In this document: one piece after another, positions 33,301 through 45,198 of the stretch | Layout: the number at the start of each line of letters is the position of its first letter | Numbering within the stretch: position 1 is the stretch's first letter | DNA from: Chamaecrista fasciculata | Lineage: Eukaryota; Streptophyta; Magnoliopsida; Fabales; Fabaceae | NCBI GenBank assembly: GCA_003254925.1 | Contig: QANZ01041899.1 | Location: forward strand, 1-64,000 | Direction of reading: 5' to 3' | DNA: 64,000 nucleotides | Made by a program: the position numbers and the translations under genes | The notes under the pieces: generated by a model | Seen by the model: only the letters and a program-made list of their open reading frames with translations | Databases searched by the model: none | What the model was told of the DNA's origin: nothing

Positions 33301-36248
33301 TTCGGACACGCCTTGTTGAGGTCAGTGAAGTCCACGCACATCCTCCACTTGCCGTTGGCTTTCTTGACCAGTACCACGTTGGAGAGCCACTCAGGGTATT
33401 TGGCTTCCCTGATAAATCCTGCGGTCAGTAATTTATTAACTTCTTCTTTGATTGCCGCTTGGCGCTCATGGCCAAAAAGGCGTTTTCGTTGGATTACTCC
33501 TCTTCTACCATCGGTGTTCAGACTGTGGCAGATGAGCTTTGGGTCGATTCCTGGCATGTCTGCAGGACACCAGGCGAAGACGTCCGAAGATTCTCTCAAC
33601 AGTTGGACGAGCTGGGACTTCTCTTCTTCACGAAGGAGCATATTAATCTGAACCGTTTTTTCGGCGTCTTGGCCCAGCTGCACCACTTCCAAATCTCCTG
33701 TTGGCTTGGGCCTTTGATTCGAGATCTCATCCCTGAAGTCCTCTATGTCGTCGCTTGAACCCTCAAGCTTCCCTTTATTCGTGGCGTTATCAGCCGATAC
33801 ACTTGCCCTCGTTTTCCTCTTCCTTTCTTCTTCGTTAGTTTTTGCCAGGCTCATGGCATAGCATTGCCTGGCTGCCCTCTGATCTGCTCTCACTTGACCC
33901 ACTCCTTGGGGCGTTGGGAACTTCATGCGAAGGTGAGCAGTGGATATCACCGCTCGCATCTTGTTTAGGGAGGGGCGCCCAAGTAGGACATTGTACGCTG
34001 AGGGCGCCTGTACCACCAAGAACTCCACCATAATACTCGTCACCCTTGGCTTTTCTCCCACGGTGAGTCGTAAGTCAACGCTACCAAGGGCTGGTATTTG
34101 ATCTCCTGTGAATCCGATAAGGCGTCCATGGTGTTCCTTGAGTTCTGACCGGGGAACGCCCAACTGCTCGAAGCATGGCTTATAGATGATATCAGCAGAC
34201 GAGCCCTGGTCTACCATGATCCTTTCAACTGTGAAGGCGCCAACTCGCGCCGTGATCACCATGGGGTCATCATAATCCTGGTTGACTTCCCACAACTCAT
34301 CATCGGTGAAGGTGATGGGTTCAACCCATCTTTCTGCTCTAGACGCTTCCTTGTAATCAATCCTAAGTATGGATCGATTCACCTTCCTCTTCTTATGTGG
34401 AGCCTTGGCGCCACTTTTTTCTATGCCTCCTGAGATGGTGTGGATGATCCCAGCTGGCTTGTCGTCTCTTGGCGGTGTGCGCCGATCTCTTTTCCTTTCT
34501 TCGCCATCAGCGCCTCCTCCTCTCGACTTCTTCTGCTCACGAGTGTTTTTTTCTTCTCTGTGCCTTTTACTTCCATCTTTTTTAATAAACCTGGATGGGA
34601 GGCGCCCCAGTCTGATCAGGTTCTCGATTTCATCCTTCAGGACGATGCACTCATCTGTTGTATGCCCTTCTGTTCTATGATACCTGCAGTATTTGCTGGT
34701 ATCAACGTTTCGCCCTGGTCTTCTGGGGCGGTCAGGGAGTCGTGGCAGCAGATCTGTGTTGCAGATTTCTCGGAAAACCTCTGATTGAGATACGGCAAGG
34801 ACAGTGTAGACGGCGTGTCTTCCCCTTGGTGGGGATCGTGGACGCCGGGAGTATTCCCTTCCTTTCGGTGCTTGGGAGCCACCAGTTTTCTCCGAGTTTT
34901 TTCCATATGGCTTTCTAGTATCTGGCTCGATCCTCGCGAATCGATCACGCTGGGTTTTGTCCAGGTCTTCCTTTGTTATGAACTCCTCCACCATTGAAAG
35001 GAGTTCTCCGACAGATTTCGGAGCCTTGTGTGTAAGCTCCTTGTGTGCATGGCCTGGTCTGATTCCCGCCAGGAATGAGTATACTGCGATGTTGTCATCC
35101 ACTTCTTTGATACTTAGCAGAGTTTTGTTAAACTTTGCCAAGTAATCTCGCAGTGATTCTCCTTTGTTCTGTCTAATGTCGGTCAAGACCGCCATGGGCT
35201 GCTTGTATACTTTGCTGGTGGCGAATCGCTTCTTAAACATTTCCTCCAGATCCCTAAAGCAATGTACCGAGCCCGCCGGGAGTTTGGAGAACCAATCCAG
35301 AGCTGGTCCTTCCAAAGTTATTGGGAACAGCTTGCATCGTTGAGGATCTCCTAAGTTGGAGATGTTCATGGCGGCCTTGAAACTGAGCAAATGATCCTCC
35401 GGGTCTTTTTCCCCCGTGTAGGGTGTCAGCTTCATGGGCATCTTGTAATGCCTGTCCAGTTCAACAGCTTGCACGTGAGGGGCAAATATTCCCTCAGCTA
35501 GTGGGGGCGTTGTAGTCGGTAACGCCGAATGGGGTGGAGGCGCCAATTCTGGCGCTGGTGCCTGGGCGTTCATAGGCTGGTACATTTCAGCAGTTCTTCC
35601 ATAGGGCGCCGATTCTGGCGCTGGTGCTGTGGCGCTCATGGGCTGGTACATTCCGGCCATTCTTCCATAGGGCGCCGATTCTGGCGCTGGTGCTGAGGCG
35701 CTCACGGGCTGGTACATTCCAGCGGATCCTCCATAGACGCCATACCCAGGGTAATATTGGGGATAATATCCCTGTGGGTAATAGTAACCCTGAGGTTGAT
35801 AAGAGTAGGCGCCCACCCAAGGTTGCTGCTGGGTAAGCTGGGTAGTTTGGCCAGGAGCCTGCTGCTGAGTCGCCACTCGGATAGGTGATTGATTGCTCAT
35901 AGGAGTTTGCTGTTCTTGGTTTCCTGGGTTTTCTTCCAGTGATATGGGCTCTGGGTTAGCATTCTCAGCAACTTGCTTTCCCTTGCTTGTTATCAGATCA
36001 CGGATGTCCTTGCGGAGTGCTTCCATCTCGATGTGCATGTCAGCCTTCAGTGCTGCAATCTTGTCTTCTGCTGTTATGGTAATTTGCCCTGTAGTCGCTG
36101 GGTTGGGCAGCGTAGGGACCTCTTGGACAGTAGGAAATCCTGGGGGTGGAGCAAGCGTCGAATCCTGTGCGGATTGAGCTACTGAGGCTCCAGAAGCGTG
36201 TTGATCAGTTGGAGTGGATGTCATCTTGCCGATTTCTGTAGATGTCAT
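30325..36248 (-). CDS. Gag-Pol polyprotein of the Tat/Retand element (two exons)
   Basis: Exon 1 runs 36248-32758 and exon 2 runs 32575-30325. The N-terminal region is Pro/Gln-rich with three 22-residue repeats (residues 172-237). The gag core lies at about 265-430. A Cys/His motif (CRYHRTEGHTTDEC) and an aspartic protease with VDQGSSADIIY follow. The RT has VDFTDLNKACPKDHYPLPNI and YVDD at about residue 1070. Exon 2 supplies the RT connection/RNase H, then a second RNase H (WSVHIDGAASN, NNQAEYEAL, FADSQLVV). The integrase has an H..H / C-x2-C zinc site and D, D, E in GIDIAGPF, SDNGAQF and NGQVELANR. The C-terminus has the GPY motif (GPNWEGPYRV). All catalytic residues are present and there is no internal stop. 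Gag forms particles; pol matures, reverse-transcribes and integrates the element. Confidence 0.95.
32576..32757 (-). other. Predicted 182-bp intron inside pol, between RT and RNase H
   Basis: On the minus strand exon 1 ends at TCGAG before GTAGAAAG, and exon 2 begins after TTTACATTCAG. Joining them gives ...RFLSRSADKCLSFF..., the uninterrupted motif expected at this point of Ty3 pol. Without splicing, the frame stops two codons into the segment. The segment is T-rich and unlike its coding surroundings. Confidence 0.8.
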
Positions 36249-36421
36249 CTAGTTCTCTGGTTCGATGAAACACACAGGTTAGATAAAACAAAAAATTCTG
36301 GAAAAATGCGTATGATCCAACCCTATCGTTCATGTATCCAAAGAAAAATTTTAAATCGAGATCAACACTGTTATAAACTGAATTTGGACTTTGAATAAAA
36401 AGTCCCCACGGATGGCGCCAG
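36249..36421 (-). promoter_or_regulatory. Leader and primer-binding site of the Tat element
   Basis: Read on the minus strand, the LTR end is followed after one base by TGGCGCCATCCGTGGGGA, a Tat-type tRNA primer site. A 150-bp leader to the gag ATG then follows. Confidence 0.75.
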
Positions 36422-37009
36422 TGATGAACCTGGTTTTGGCCGTAGGGCATTACCTGGTTCGATGAGGCAACTTTGGGTCGGAAGTCACCTTCAAGTCAAT
36501 GAAAGCACAGGGATGGCCCTGCGATTCACCTCCGATGCTTAAGTCAGTAAAATAGCCTGAGAGCAATAATGCGTGTAAATGGGAATAGTGCGTACCTTTT
36601 TCCAGTAGAGGAGCTGTCCTTTTATACTGGGGAAATGAGATCTTTCTGACCTAGATATGGTCGACTGTGATCTTAACTGATTTGGCCAAATCAGTTGTGA
36701 TCTTGGTGGAAATCCTAACTGTCCGTTATTCTCGCAGATCTGTTGGTTAGGATATGGGAGTAAGTTGTTATTTCTCGTGAACGCCTGGTTGTTGGCGTCC
36801 TCGACCGACGTAGGGCGTTTGGTCCCTTAACCATGCTAGGACTCTTTCTGTGGACGCCTGGCTATTGGCGTTATCGATTGTCACGAGAGGCTTGGTGCCT
36901 TGCTTGTGTAGGGCTCTTTTGGCGTTCTCACCCAAGGGATTCCTTAGATGGGCCTTTGGGCGCCTATGGCCTAAGTCTTCTAGGCCTCAAGTCTTTAGGC
37001 CTATTATCA
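36422..37009 (-). mobile_element. 5' LTR of the Tat element
   Basis: 588 bp, the twin of 26011-26598, with the flanking ATCTT duplication at 37010-37014. It drives gag-pol leftward. Confidence 0.93.
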
Positions 37010-37014
37010 ATCTT

Positions 37015-37259
37015 CACTGAAACTTTTTCTCACTAAAAGAAATCCTTATTCAATGCTTTTTTGAAGAAGAAAGAATTATTGGATTTATATATATTTGAGG
37101 GAGCCCTTTTGTGTGATGATTCTTGACGAAGTGAAGGAAGGGAGATCGATGCTATGTATTATAATGACTAAGTTCTTACGCAACAAGAAATCGATTATAA
37201 TAATAAGTTAATAACTAATAGGAGACTGTATATAATATATATATATATATATATATTAT
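37015..37259. other. Short host segment between two retroelements
   Basis: About 245 bp of AT-rich DNA ends in an (AT)n microsatellite (about 37228-37257), into which the next copia element inserted. Confidence 0.6.
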
Positions 37260-37548
37260 TGTAAATATATTTTTATATATTGGATGACCACATTAGCCTT
37301 TTAGCCTTCTTGTAACATCCCTATTATCTTGTCATGGCACCATCAATTTAGTCTTTTTGTAACTTCTCCATGAAAGCTCATTAGTGTGTTTAGAGGTGCA
37401 TTATGCTGCCTTTAATCACACTTTATGACATGAGTCCTATAAATAAGAGGGTATTGTACACAAATGAAATATGATTATGAGATTGCCTTATACACTTTGA
37501 TCTTGTTTATTGTCTATTTTCTCTTCTTAAGTTCCTTGTTTTACAACA
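37260..37548 (+). mobile_element. 5' LTR of copia element 2
   Basis: TGTAAATATATTTTTATATA...TTGTTTTACAACA. CCTATAAATAAGAGGG near 37437 is a likely TATA region. The sequence after it, CGTTATCAACATCGC, occupies the primer-site position but does not match the initiator-Met consensus seen in the TRIM. Confidence 0.88.
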
Positions 37549-37747
37549 CGTTATCAACATCGCTTTAAGGTTTTTGAGTTAGAACTTTTGAAGTTTGTTC
37601 TCATCACTTCAAGGTAAGAAAAATATACTATCATTTTTTTTCCTCTTCTTTGTCATTTCTCGTTTGTGAAATTTCTTTTCTTGTTAATTTTATAAATATA
37701 TGCATATACTAATTATTTGAATTTTCATTAGTGTTGTTTTATTTACA

Positions 37748-38818
37748 ATGACAAATCTTACAAAGCTTGAATTCATTGCACTTGATATTTTGGGAAAAAA
37801 TTATTTGTCATGGGTTCTTGATGCCGAAATTCATTTGAGTGCAATGAATCTTGGAGATACAATCAAGGAAGAAAATCAAGCATCCCCGCAGGATCGCGCA
37901 AAAGCAATGATTTTTCTTCGTCATCGTTTACACGAAGAATTGAAAACTGAGTATCTTACTGTCAAAGATCCTTTGATTTTGTGGAGCAATTTGAAGGAAA
38001 GATATGAGCACCAAAGAACTGTTATTCTTCTTAAGGCTTGTTATAATTGGATACACTTACGTTTGCAAGATTTTAAAACCGTAAGTGATTATAATTCAGC
38101 ACTTTTTAAAATTAGCTCTCAATTGAAATTGTGAGGTGAAAAAATCACTGACGAAGATATGTTAGAAAAGACATATTCTACTTTTCATGCCTCGAATTTC
38201 CTCCTACAGCAGCAATATCGAGAGCGTAGATTCACTAAATATTCTGAGCTAATTTCTTGTTTACTTGTGGCTGAGCAAAATAACGAGCTGCTAATGAAAA
38301 ATCATCAATCTCGTCCAACTGGATCAACTCCATTCCCTGAAGTGAATGTGACAAATGGTTCAAATACATTTCTTAAAGTGAATGTGAATTTTTCTCATGG
38401 TCGTGGACGAGGATGTGGTGGAAAACGAGGTCATGGAAGGAAAAATTCTTGGACTCGTGAAAATTCTTCATATTTTCCTTCAAATTATGCAAATAAAAAT
38501 GCTACACAAAAGCACAAGAAAGGAACCCAAAATGAGGAGAACTAGAGGAAAAAGAACAATGATGATATTTGTTTTAGATGTGGCACAAAGGGTCATTGGT
38601 CTCGCATTTGTCGTACTCCGAAACACTTGGTTGACCTCTATAAAACATCCCAAAAACGAAAAGGAAATCAAGTTGAAGAAAATTTCTTTGAACCTGTTAA
38701 CCCAACAATTTCTGATGGATCACAAATGAATTTTGATTTTGATGTTTCTGATTTTTTAGAAGATCCTAGTGTCAAGATTGATCATCTACTATGTGATGGA
38801 AATGACTATCTTGTTTAG
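37748..38818 (+). pseudogene. copia gag of element 2
   Basis: One frame of 357 codons starts MTNLTKLEFIALDILGKNYL. It carries the UBN2-type gag core, an Arg/Gly-rich stretch (HGRGRGCGGKRGHGR), the knuckle CFRCGTKGHWSRIC and an acidic tail. It is broken only by TGA at 38132 (where element 1 has a Cys codon) and TAG at 38543. The start ATG follows a leader of 199 bp after the LTR. The reading is otherwise continuous, so loss of function may be recent. Confidence 0.88.
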
Positions 38819-38999
38819 ACTATTTTTAGATTATGTTAATTTTATTTTCAAGTGCATTTAAATTATGTTTATTTTAATTTTGAATGTAATTTGCCTTTTA
38901 AATTTGAATAAAATGAAATTCCCATGTTATATCTTGTTTGTTCAAAGTATTATAATTATTTTAATTTTTGTGTTTAGATAAAGAATTATATTCAACAAT
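38819..38999 (+). other. Non-coding spacer between gag and pol in element 2
   Basis: AT-rich, about 180 bp, with stops in all forward frames. It is positioned as in element 1 (11249-11418). Confidence 0.55.
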
Positions 39000-41900
39000 A
39001 TGGAGGATGACATATGTCTTGTTGACAGTGGCACAACAACGCATACAATTCTCGTGATAAAAAATACTTCTAAAAATTAACATTAGTAAAAATTAATGCT
39101 AATACAATATCTGGTTCTGAAAATATTATAGAAGGCTCCGGAAGAGCCTATATCTCATTGCCAAATGGGACAAAATTGAATATTGAAGATGCATTATACT
39201 CTAGTAGGTCTAAGAGAAATCTACTAAGTTTCAAAGATATACGACATAATGGATATCATATTGAAACTAAAAATGAAAATGATATAGAATATCTCTATAT
39301 TACTTCAATAGTATCAAGCCAGAAGCTTGTATTGGAGAAATTTCCTACTTTTTCTTTTGGATTATATTTTACAAAAATAAAAGTGGTTGAATCAAATTTT
39401 ATGCACAAGAAGTGCTCAAACCCCATAACTTTTAAACTTTGGCATGATCGTCTTGGTCATCCAGGTTCAACTATGATGCGACGTATCATAGAAAATTCAC
39501 ATGGGCATTCATTGAAGGACCAGAAGATCCCAATGCCAAATGATATCTTTTGTGAATCTTGTGCTCAAGGAAAATTAATTGTTAAACCATCAGTTTCCAA
39601 GTTGCCTATGGAGGTTACCACCTTTTTGCAACGTATTCAAGGAGACATTTGTGGTCCTATTCATCCTTCGTGTGGACCATTTCGATATTTTATGGTTTTA
39701 ATTGATGCTTCTACTCGTTGGTCACACGTTTGTTTACTTTCATCTCGTAATGTGGCTAAATTACTTGCTCAAATAATAAAATTAAGAGCTCATTTTCCTG
39801 ATCACCCTATCAAAACAGTACGTTTGGACAATGCTGGTGAATTCACTTCAAAAGCATTTTTTGATTATTGCATGTCAATAGGGATTACTGTAGAACATTC
39901 AGTAGCTCATGTTCATACACAAAATGGTTTAGTTGAGTCTTTTATTAAGAGGTTACAATTTAGTGCTAGACCTATGCTTATGAAGTCCAAACTTCCTGCA
40001 TCTGCTTGGGGACATGCTATTATACATGCTGCATCTTTGGTTCGTGTTAGGCCATCTTCATATAAAAAAATTTTCCCTTTACAACTTGTTTTTGACCAAC
40101 AACCAAATATATCTCATTTTAGAATTTTTGGTTGTGTTGAATATGTTCCTATTGCGCCCCCCAATCGTACTAAAATGGGACCTCAACGTCGTCTTGGAAT
40201 TTATGTTGGTTTTGATTCTCCATCTATCATAAGATATCTTGAACCCCTGACGGGTGAGCTCTTTAGAGCACGATTCTTAGATTGTGTTTTTGATGAATCA
40301 AATTTTCCATCATTAGGGGAAGAAAAATATAAAGTTGTAAAAGCACAAGAAATAAGTTGGAATATGCCAGCATTGTCAATTCATGATACTCGCACAAGTC
40401 AATGTGAACTTGAAGTTCAAAGAATAATACATTTGCAAAATGTAGCAAATCAGCTACCAGACAATTTTGTAGACACACAAAGAGTCACCAAATCACATGT
40501 TCCAGCTGCAAACATTCTTACACGATTAGATGTCACTATAGGACAATCTGCAGGTATAGCAGCTAATGAATCAAAAACAGGCCAGAAGCGTGGTAGACCT
40601 ATTGGTGCAAAGGATAGCATTCCTAGGAAGAGAAGAAGTAAGAAAATTTTTATAAAAGACATTCAAAATGAAGTTCCAAATGTAAGTGAACAATCTCACA
40701 TTTCTGAGCAAGTAACCCTAGAAGCGGTTTCAACTCCAGAAGTAGTACCGGTACCCGAAAATTATGGGATCTCATTGAAATATCGGGAAATGTAGAAAAG
40801 AAATGACATCATTGTTGATAATATTTTTGCATATACTATAGCATCTGAAATTATCAATGATGAGGGTCCTGAACCTAAAACTGTTGAGGAATGTCGACAT
40901 CGAAATGATTGGCCAAAATGGAAAGAAGCTATACAGGCTGAGTTAGACTCATTATCAAAAAGAAAATTTTTGGACCAATTTCTCAAACACCAGAAGGTGT
41001 TAAGCTTGTGGATTATAAATGGGTATTTGTACGTAAGAGAAATGAGAAAAGTGAGATTGTGAGATATAAAACACGACTTGTTGCACAAGGGTTCTCACAA
41101 AGGCCTGGTATAGATTATGATGAGACTTATTCTCCAGTTATGGATACTATTACTTTTCGATTTTTAACTGGTATGTGACCGGACACCCGTCGTAAGGTGT
41201 CAAACGGATCAAATTTAATTATACTCGAGCCTTGCAAGTATAACTATATTTATTAAAATATAGTATAGATGCGTACCCAAGGTCCAACTCTCGCGGAATT
41301 CAATGTGATGAGGTAAGAAGAATTGTGACGAAGACTATAACTTCTATTCTTGAGGGTTGTCACGATTTAATAAGATCTTAATGAGTCAAAACAATACTTG
41401 AGAGAAAACCCTAGAGATGGACTATCATAGTTCGTTCATCATAAAGATTAGATAATGAATATGCATTTACTTTTCTACGTTAGAACATGTATTTAAACTA
41501 TAAACACAATCAACCAAACAATAGAGAGGATATAAGATTAGGATAGGGAACTCATCCATGACTGGATTCCTGAGCTATTTGCCAAAGCTCTTCGGGACAA
41601 TCTATAATATTATCACATCGGAACAATAAACAAACATATTTATATATATATATATATCAATGACGATCCTAATTATGCAAACAAGTTATTTTAAACCACT
41701 CTTTAGCAAACCCTAAAGAGCTACTTCATTAATCGTGAGAGAGACAGACTCCGGGAATGTCAAGGTTCCATTACTTTAACGAAATATGATCTACAACTTA
41801 TATATAACAAACTTTAACAATTACACTTGAAAGAGTTAGTCATACCTCATAAATGCAACATCAACATCTGGACTCAACAACGAAACATGGGGAACTCAGG

Positions 41901-43267
41901 TCACATCCTTGAGGCATTCCTCAAGTATCTACCTAATTAGTTACTCATGCTCTAAGATGAGAACTTTTCTATAAGAGAGAATTGGAGCGATCTGGAGTCG
42001 ATTCTGATGCTTTGAGCATAGAATGACGACCTCTATTTATAGTGTGGAGTAGTGTGCTTGATCCGCAAGTCATGGGAAGATTTTTGCCTCTGGGTCGTGG
42101 GCGGCGCCGGTGGCCCAATACGAAAGTAGTAACAGCATACCTATATGGGTCTTTAGACAATGACATTTACATGAAAGTCCCTGAAGGATTTAAGATGCCT
42201 GAAGCATATAATTCAAAATCTCGAGATATGTATTCTATTAAATTACAAAGGTCATTGTATGGATTAAAACAATCTGGACGGATGTGGTATAAACGTCTCA
42301 GTGAATATTTATTAAAACAAGGATATAAGAATGACCCTATTTGTCCTTGTATTTTTATCAAGAAAGAAAGTTCTAGATTTGCTATAGTGGCAGTTTACGT
42401 TGATGATCTAAATATAATTGGAACTCCTGAAGAGATTTCAAAAACTGCACAATATTTAAGGGAAGAATTCGAAATGAAAGATCTTGGGAAGACAAAATTT
42501 TTTCTTGGATTTCAAGTTGAACATTTACCACACTCCATCAATCATCTTACATTGAAAAAATCTTGAAGCAATTTTATATGCATGAAGCATATCCATTAAA
42601 CTCACCGATGGTTATTCGTTCACTTGAAATAAAAAGAGACCGGTTTCGTCCACGAGAAGATAACGAAGAGTTTCTTGGTCCTGAAGTATCATATCTTAGT
42701 GCAATAGGAGCACTTCTATACCTTCCAAGTTGTACTAGACCGGATATTGCTTTTGCAGTAAACTTATTAGCAAGGTTAGTTCTGCACCCACAAAAAGACA
42801 TTGGAATGGTGAAAAACATATTCTCTGATATCTTCGTGGTACGTCTGACCTAGGTTTATTTTTCTCAAATGAGGCAAAGCCCGAATTAATTGGATATGCA
42901 GATGCTGGATACCTTTATGATCCGCACAAAGCCTGCTCACAAATGGGTTATATTTTTACATATGGAGGAACTGCTATTTCATGGTGATCAGTGAAGCAAA
43001 CTATTACGGCAACATCATCAAATCACTCAGAGGTATTAGCTATTCATGAAGCAAGTCGTGAGTGTGTATGGTTGAGAAATATGATTCATCATATTAAAGA
43101 AGCATGTGGACTACCTACAACAAATGAAAGGTGATATTGATGTTCGCAAAATTCAGTCAAGCAACAATGTAGCTGATCTTTTTACTAAGGCTTTGCCAAC
43201 CCAAGTTTTCAAGAAACATGTGTACAACATAGGAATGCGCAGTCTTAGAGACTTCGATGAAAAATGA
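39000..43267 (+). pseudogene. copia pol of element 2, broken
   Basis: It starts MEDDICLVDSGTTTHTIL with an intact protease motif, then shifts frame at about 39055. From 39158 to 40795 a 545-codon frame covers GAG-pre-integrase (WHDRLGHPG), integrase (GDICGP, LDNAGEFTS, HTQNGLVESFIKR) and its C-terminal part (KMGPQRRLGIYVGF). RT begins near 40860 (NDWPKWKEAIQAEL), shifts frame at about 40962 and is cut after FRFLTG by foreign DNA (41174-42122). It resumes with VVTAYLYGSLDNDIYMKVPE and AVYVDDLNIIG. RNase H (LIGYADAGY) has a TGA for Trp near 42985 and a deletion near 43130. The C-terminus is TKALPTQVFKKHVYNIGMR. All parts are recognisable but none forms a full enzyme. Confidence 0.9.
41174..42122. 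mobile_element. Foreign 0.95-kb insert in copia RT
   Basis: The segment from TGTGACCGGACACCCGTCGT to about GTGGCCCAATACG has no similarity to copia coding sequence. It replaces roughly 12 codons between FLTGM and VVTAYLYG. It contains CTCTATTTATAGTGTGG near 42031, which is TATA-like. The lack of coding capacity and the TG start suggest a decayed LTR or other non-autonomous element, but I found no target duplication and no clear right end. Confidence 0.5.
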
Positions 43268-43398
43268 AAATTTGAGGGAAAGAAACTATGAATGATGTAC
43301 TCTTTTTCCTTCGCTAAGTTTTTGTCCCACTGGGTTTCTCTTAGCAAGGTTTTAACGAGGCATTTATTCATAGTTTGTGGTCATCTAAGGGGAAGTAT

Positions 43399-43687
43399 TG
43401 TAAATATATTTTTATATATTGGATGACCACATGAGCCTTTTAGCCTTCTTGTAACATCCCTATTATCTCATCATGGCACCATCAATTTAGTCATTTTGTA
43501 ACTTCTCCATGAAAGCTCATTAGTGTGTTTAAAGGTGCATTATGGTGCCCTTAATCACACTTTATGACATGAGTCCTATAAATAAGAGGGTATTGTACAC
43601 AAATGAAATATGATTATGAGATTTCCTTATACACTTTGATCTTGTCTATTGTCTATTTTCTCTTCTTAAGTTCCTTGTTTTACAACA
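43399..43687 (+). mobile_element. 3' LTR of copia element 2
   Basis: 289 bp, nearly the same as the 5' LTR; a handful of single-base differences are visible (for example CACATGAGCC versus CACATTAGCC). It is preceded by the purine tract CTAAGGGGAAG and followed by an (AT)n tract. Confidence 0.9.
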
Positions 43688-45198
43688 TATATATATATAT
43701 ATATATATATCTTAATTAAGGCAGTTTTATGACATGTTGATCGACGTGACTATCAAGTCTATTTGGAAACCTTATCATGATTAACGTATCAATCATCATT
43801 AATGACAAGTGATCATGATTTGAGGATATCTTTGAAATTTCTATATATATATATATATATATACACGATTGTATCTCCAATCTGATTGACACGGTCCTAT
43901 TGTGTGCATTTTAAAAATCAAAATCGATCAATAAAAATGATAAATTTATTACAACAATGATACTTAATTATGGTATGTAAAAATGCTATTAATTCAAAAT
44001 TACTCTCAGTGTAGTTATTAATTTATAATATTTTTCATAAATGAATTTATCTCTAAACCATGAATCATATATAAAAGCCTAAAAGCAGAGCACATCTAGT
44101 CTTTCCTTGTTACATGGCACTATGTCTTAAATTGTCATTAAAACTAATTATGACTCTTCGACCAATCTCTGTGCACCATGTCATATATCATTTTATTAAA
44201 CAGTTTTTTATGATCTTTATATGTCCACATGTCAATCATAATTGCCATGTAATCCTTAATTGATCACACATCAGCTTCTCACGGGTCCTGTCATCGTTTT
44301 CAATATGAAAACATATTAACTTTAAATAATCACATTGATTACAATGGACGAATTAATGACTGGTGATCAATGTTAATTATTTGATTTCGGTTTATATATG
44401 GTATATTATTCAAACTTGTGAGCAACAAATTACGGAAAAGGTATTCTCTATAGACAGATTGCTAGAATCACGATCAAACATTTGCATTGTCATTAACAAA
44501 ATTCATATGTTTGTTTCACGAATACTTACGTTTCTGAAAACAAATTGAGTAGCTCATGCCATAAATTACGTTCTCTATTAAGGCAAATTAATGATGAATG
44601 GCATTTCAAAAAACTTTATAAATAGTGGCAGAAATTGCTATTCATTTATTATCACTGAAGTCAATTCAAAATTGCATGCACCATTGAGAAATGTCCTTTA
44701 GTTATGACTGTCAAATTTTTTTCTTCGGTTATCTAAACATCTTTTGGTTCTTCTTCAAATTTTTTTATAGAATAATTCTAAAGCCCGTCATGTGAGAGGT
44801 TATTATTTTCCATCTACAATAACATATAACTTCAATTTCTACAATTATATCTCCAAACTTCATGGTAAGCACTCTCTCGCTCTTTGTTTTTTGTTATCAT
44901 GCTTTTTTTTCTTCGGTTATCTAATCATCTTTTGGTTCTTCTTCAATTTTTTTGTAGAATAATTCTAAAACCCCTCATGCCAGAGAGGTTATTATTTTCT
45001 TCACTGTTTTTCTTTTACTGCATATGCAGAAACACATACAAATAATTTCTAATGAAAAGAGATATTGTTAATGAATTAATTGATGTTGGTACATACATAC
45101 TCTGTTTCTTTTTCTTCCTCTGATTTCAATTATGATTATGGTTTTGATTTTTTCTTTCTGTATTTTCTTCTTATTTTTTATTTTGTGATGATTATACA
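43688..45198. other. Intergenic DNA with microsatellites and a local duplication
   Basis: (AT)n tracts lie at about 43688-43710 and 43842-43862. A 95-bp block with TTCTTCGGTTATCTAA and ATCTTTTGGTTCTTCTTCAA occurs at about 44718-44812 and again at about 44909-45001. No gene is recognised, although the second half may be decayed intron of the PDR remnant that follows. Confidence 0.5.

Larger units (their letters stand above)
26011..37009 (-). mobile_element. Complete Ty3 element of Tat/Retand type with antisense gene
   Basis: The two 588-bp LTRs differ at about four positions by eye and are flanked by ATCTT (26006-26010, 37010-37014). Gag-pol runs on the minus strand, so the 5' LTR is the right-hand one. 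Pol has both the usual RNase H and a second, archaeal-like RNase H before integrase, a mark of the Tat group (Tat, Ogre, Retand). A long ORF on the plus strand lies between integrase and the 3' LTR, the position known for the antisense ORF of Retand-type elements. No stop interrupts gag-pol, so the copy may be mobile. Confidence 0.95.
37260..43687 (+). mobile_element. Ty1/copia element 2, both LTRs present, defective
   Basis: Two 289-bp LTRs (37260-37548, 43399-43687) bound a gag-pol region closely related to element 1. Both outer flanks are (AT)n tracts, so the 5-bp duplication cannot be told from microsatellite sequence. Gag has two nonsense codons. Pol has frameshifts, a foreign 0.95-kb insert in RT and a deletion in RNase H. 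It could only move with help in trans. Confidence 0.93.

Noticed and set aside
32933..36185. Numerous plus-strand frames opposite gag-pol
   Set aside because: They are shadows of the gag-pol frame on the minus strand. None matches a protein family, unlike the real antisense ORF at 27397-29785.
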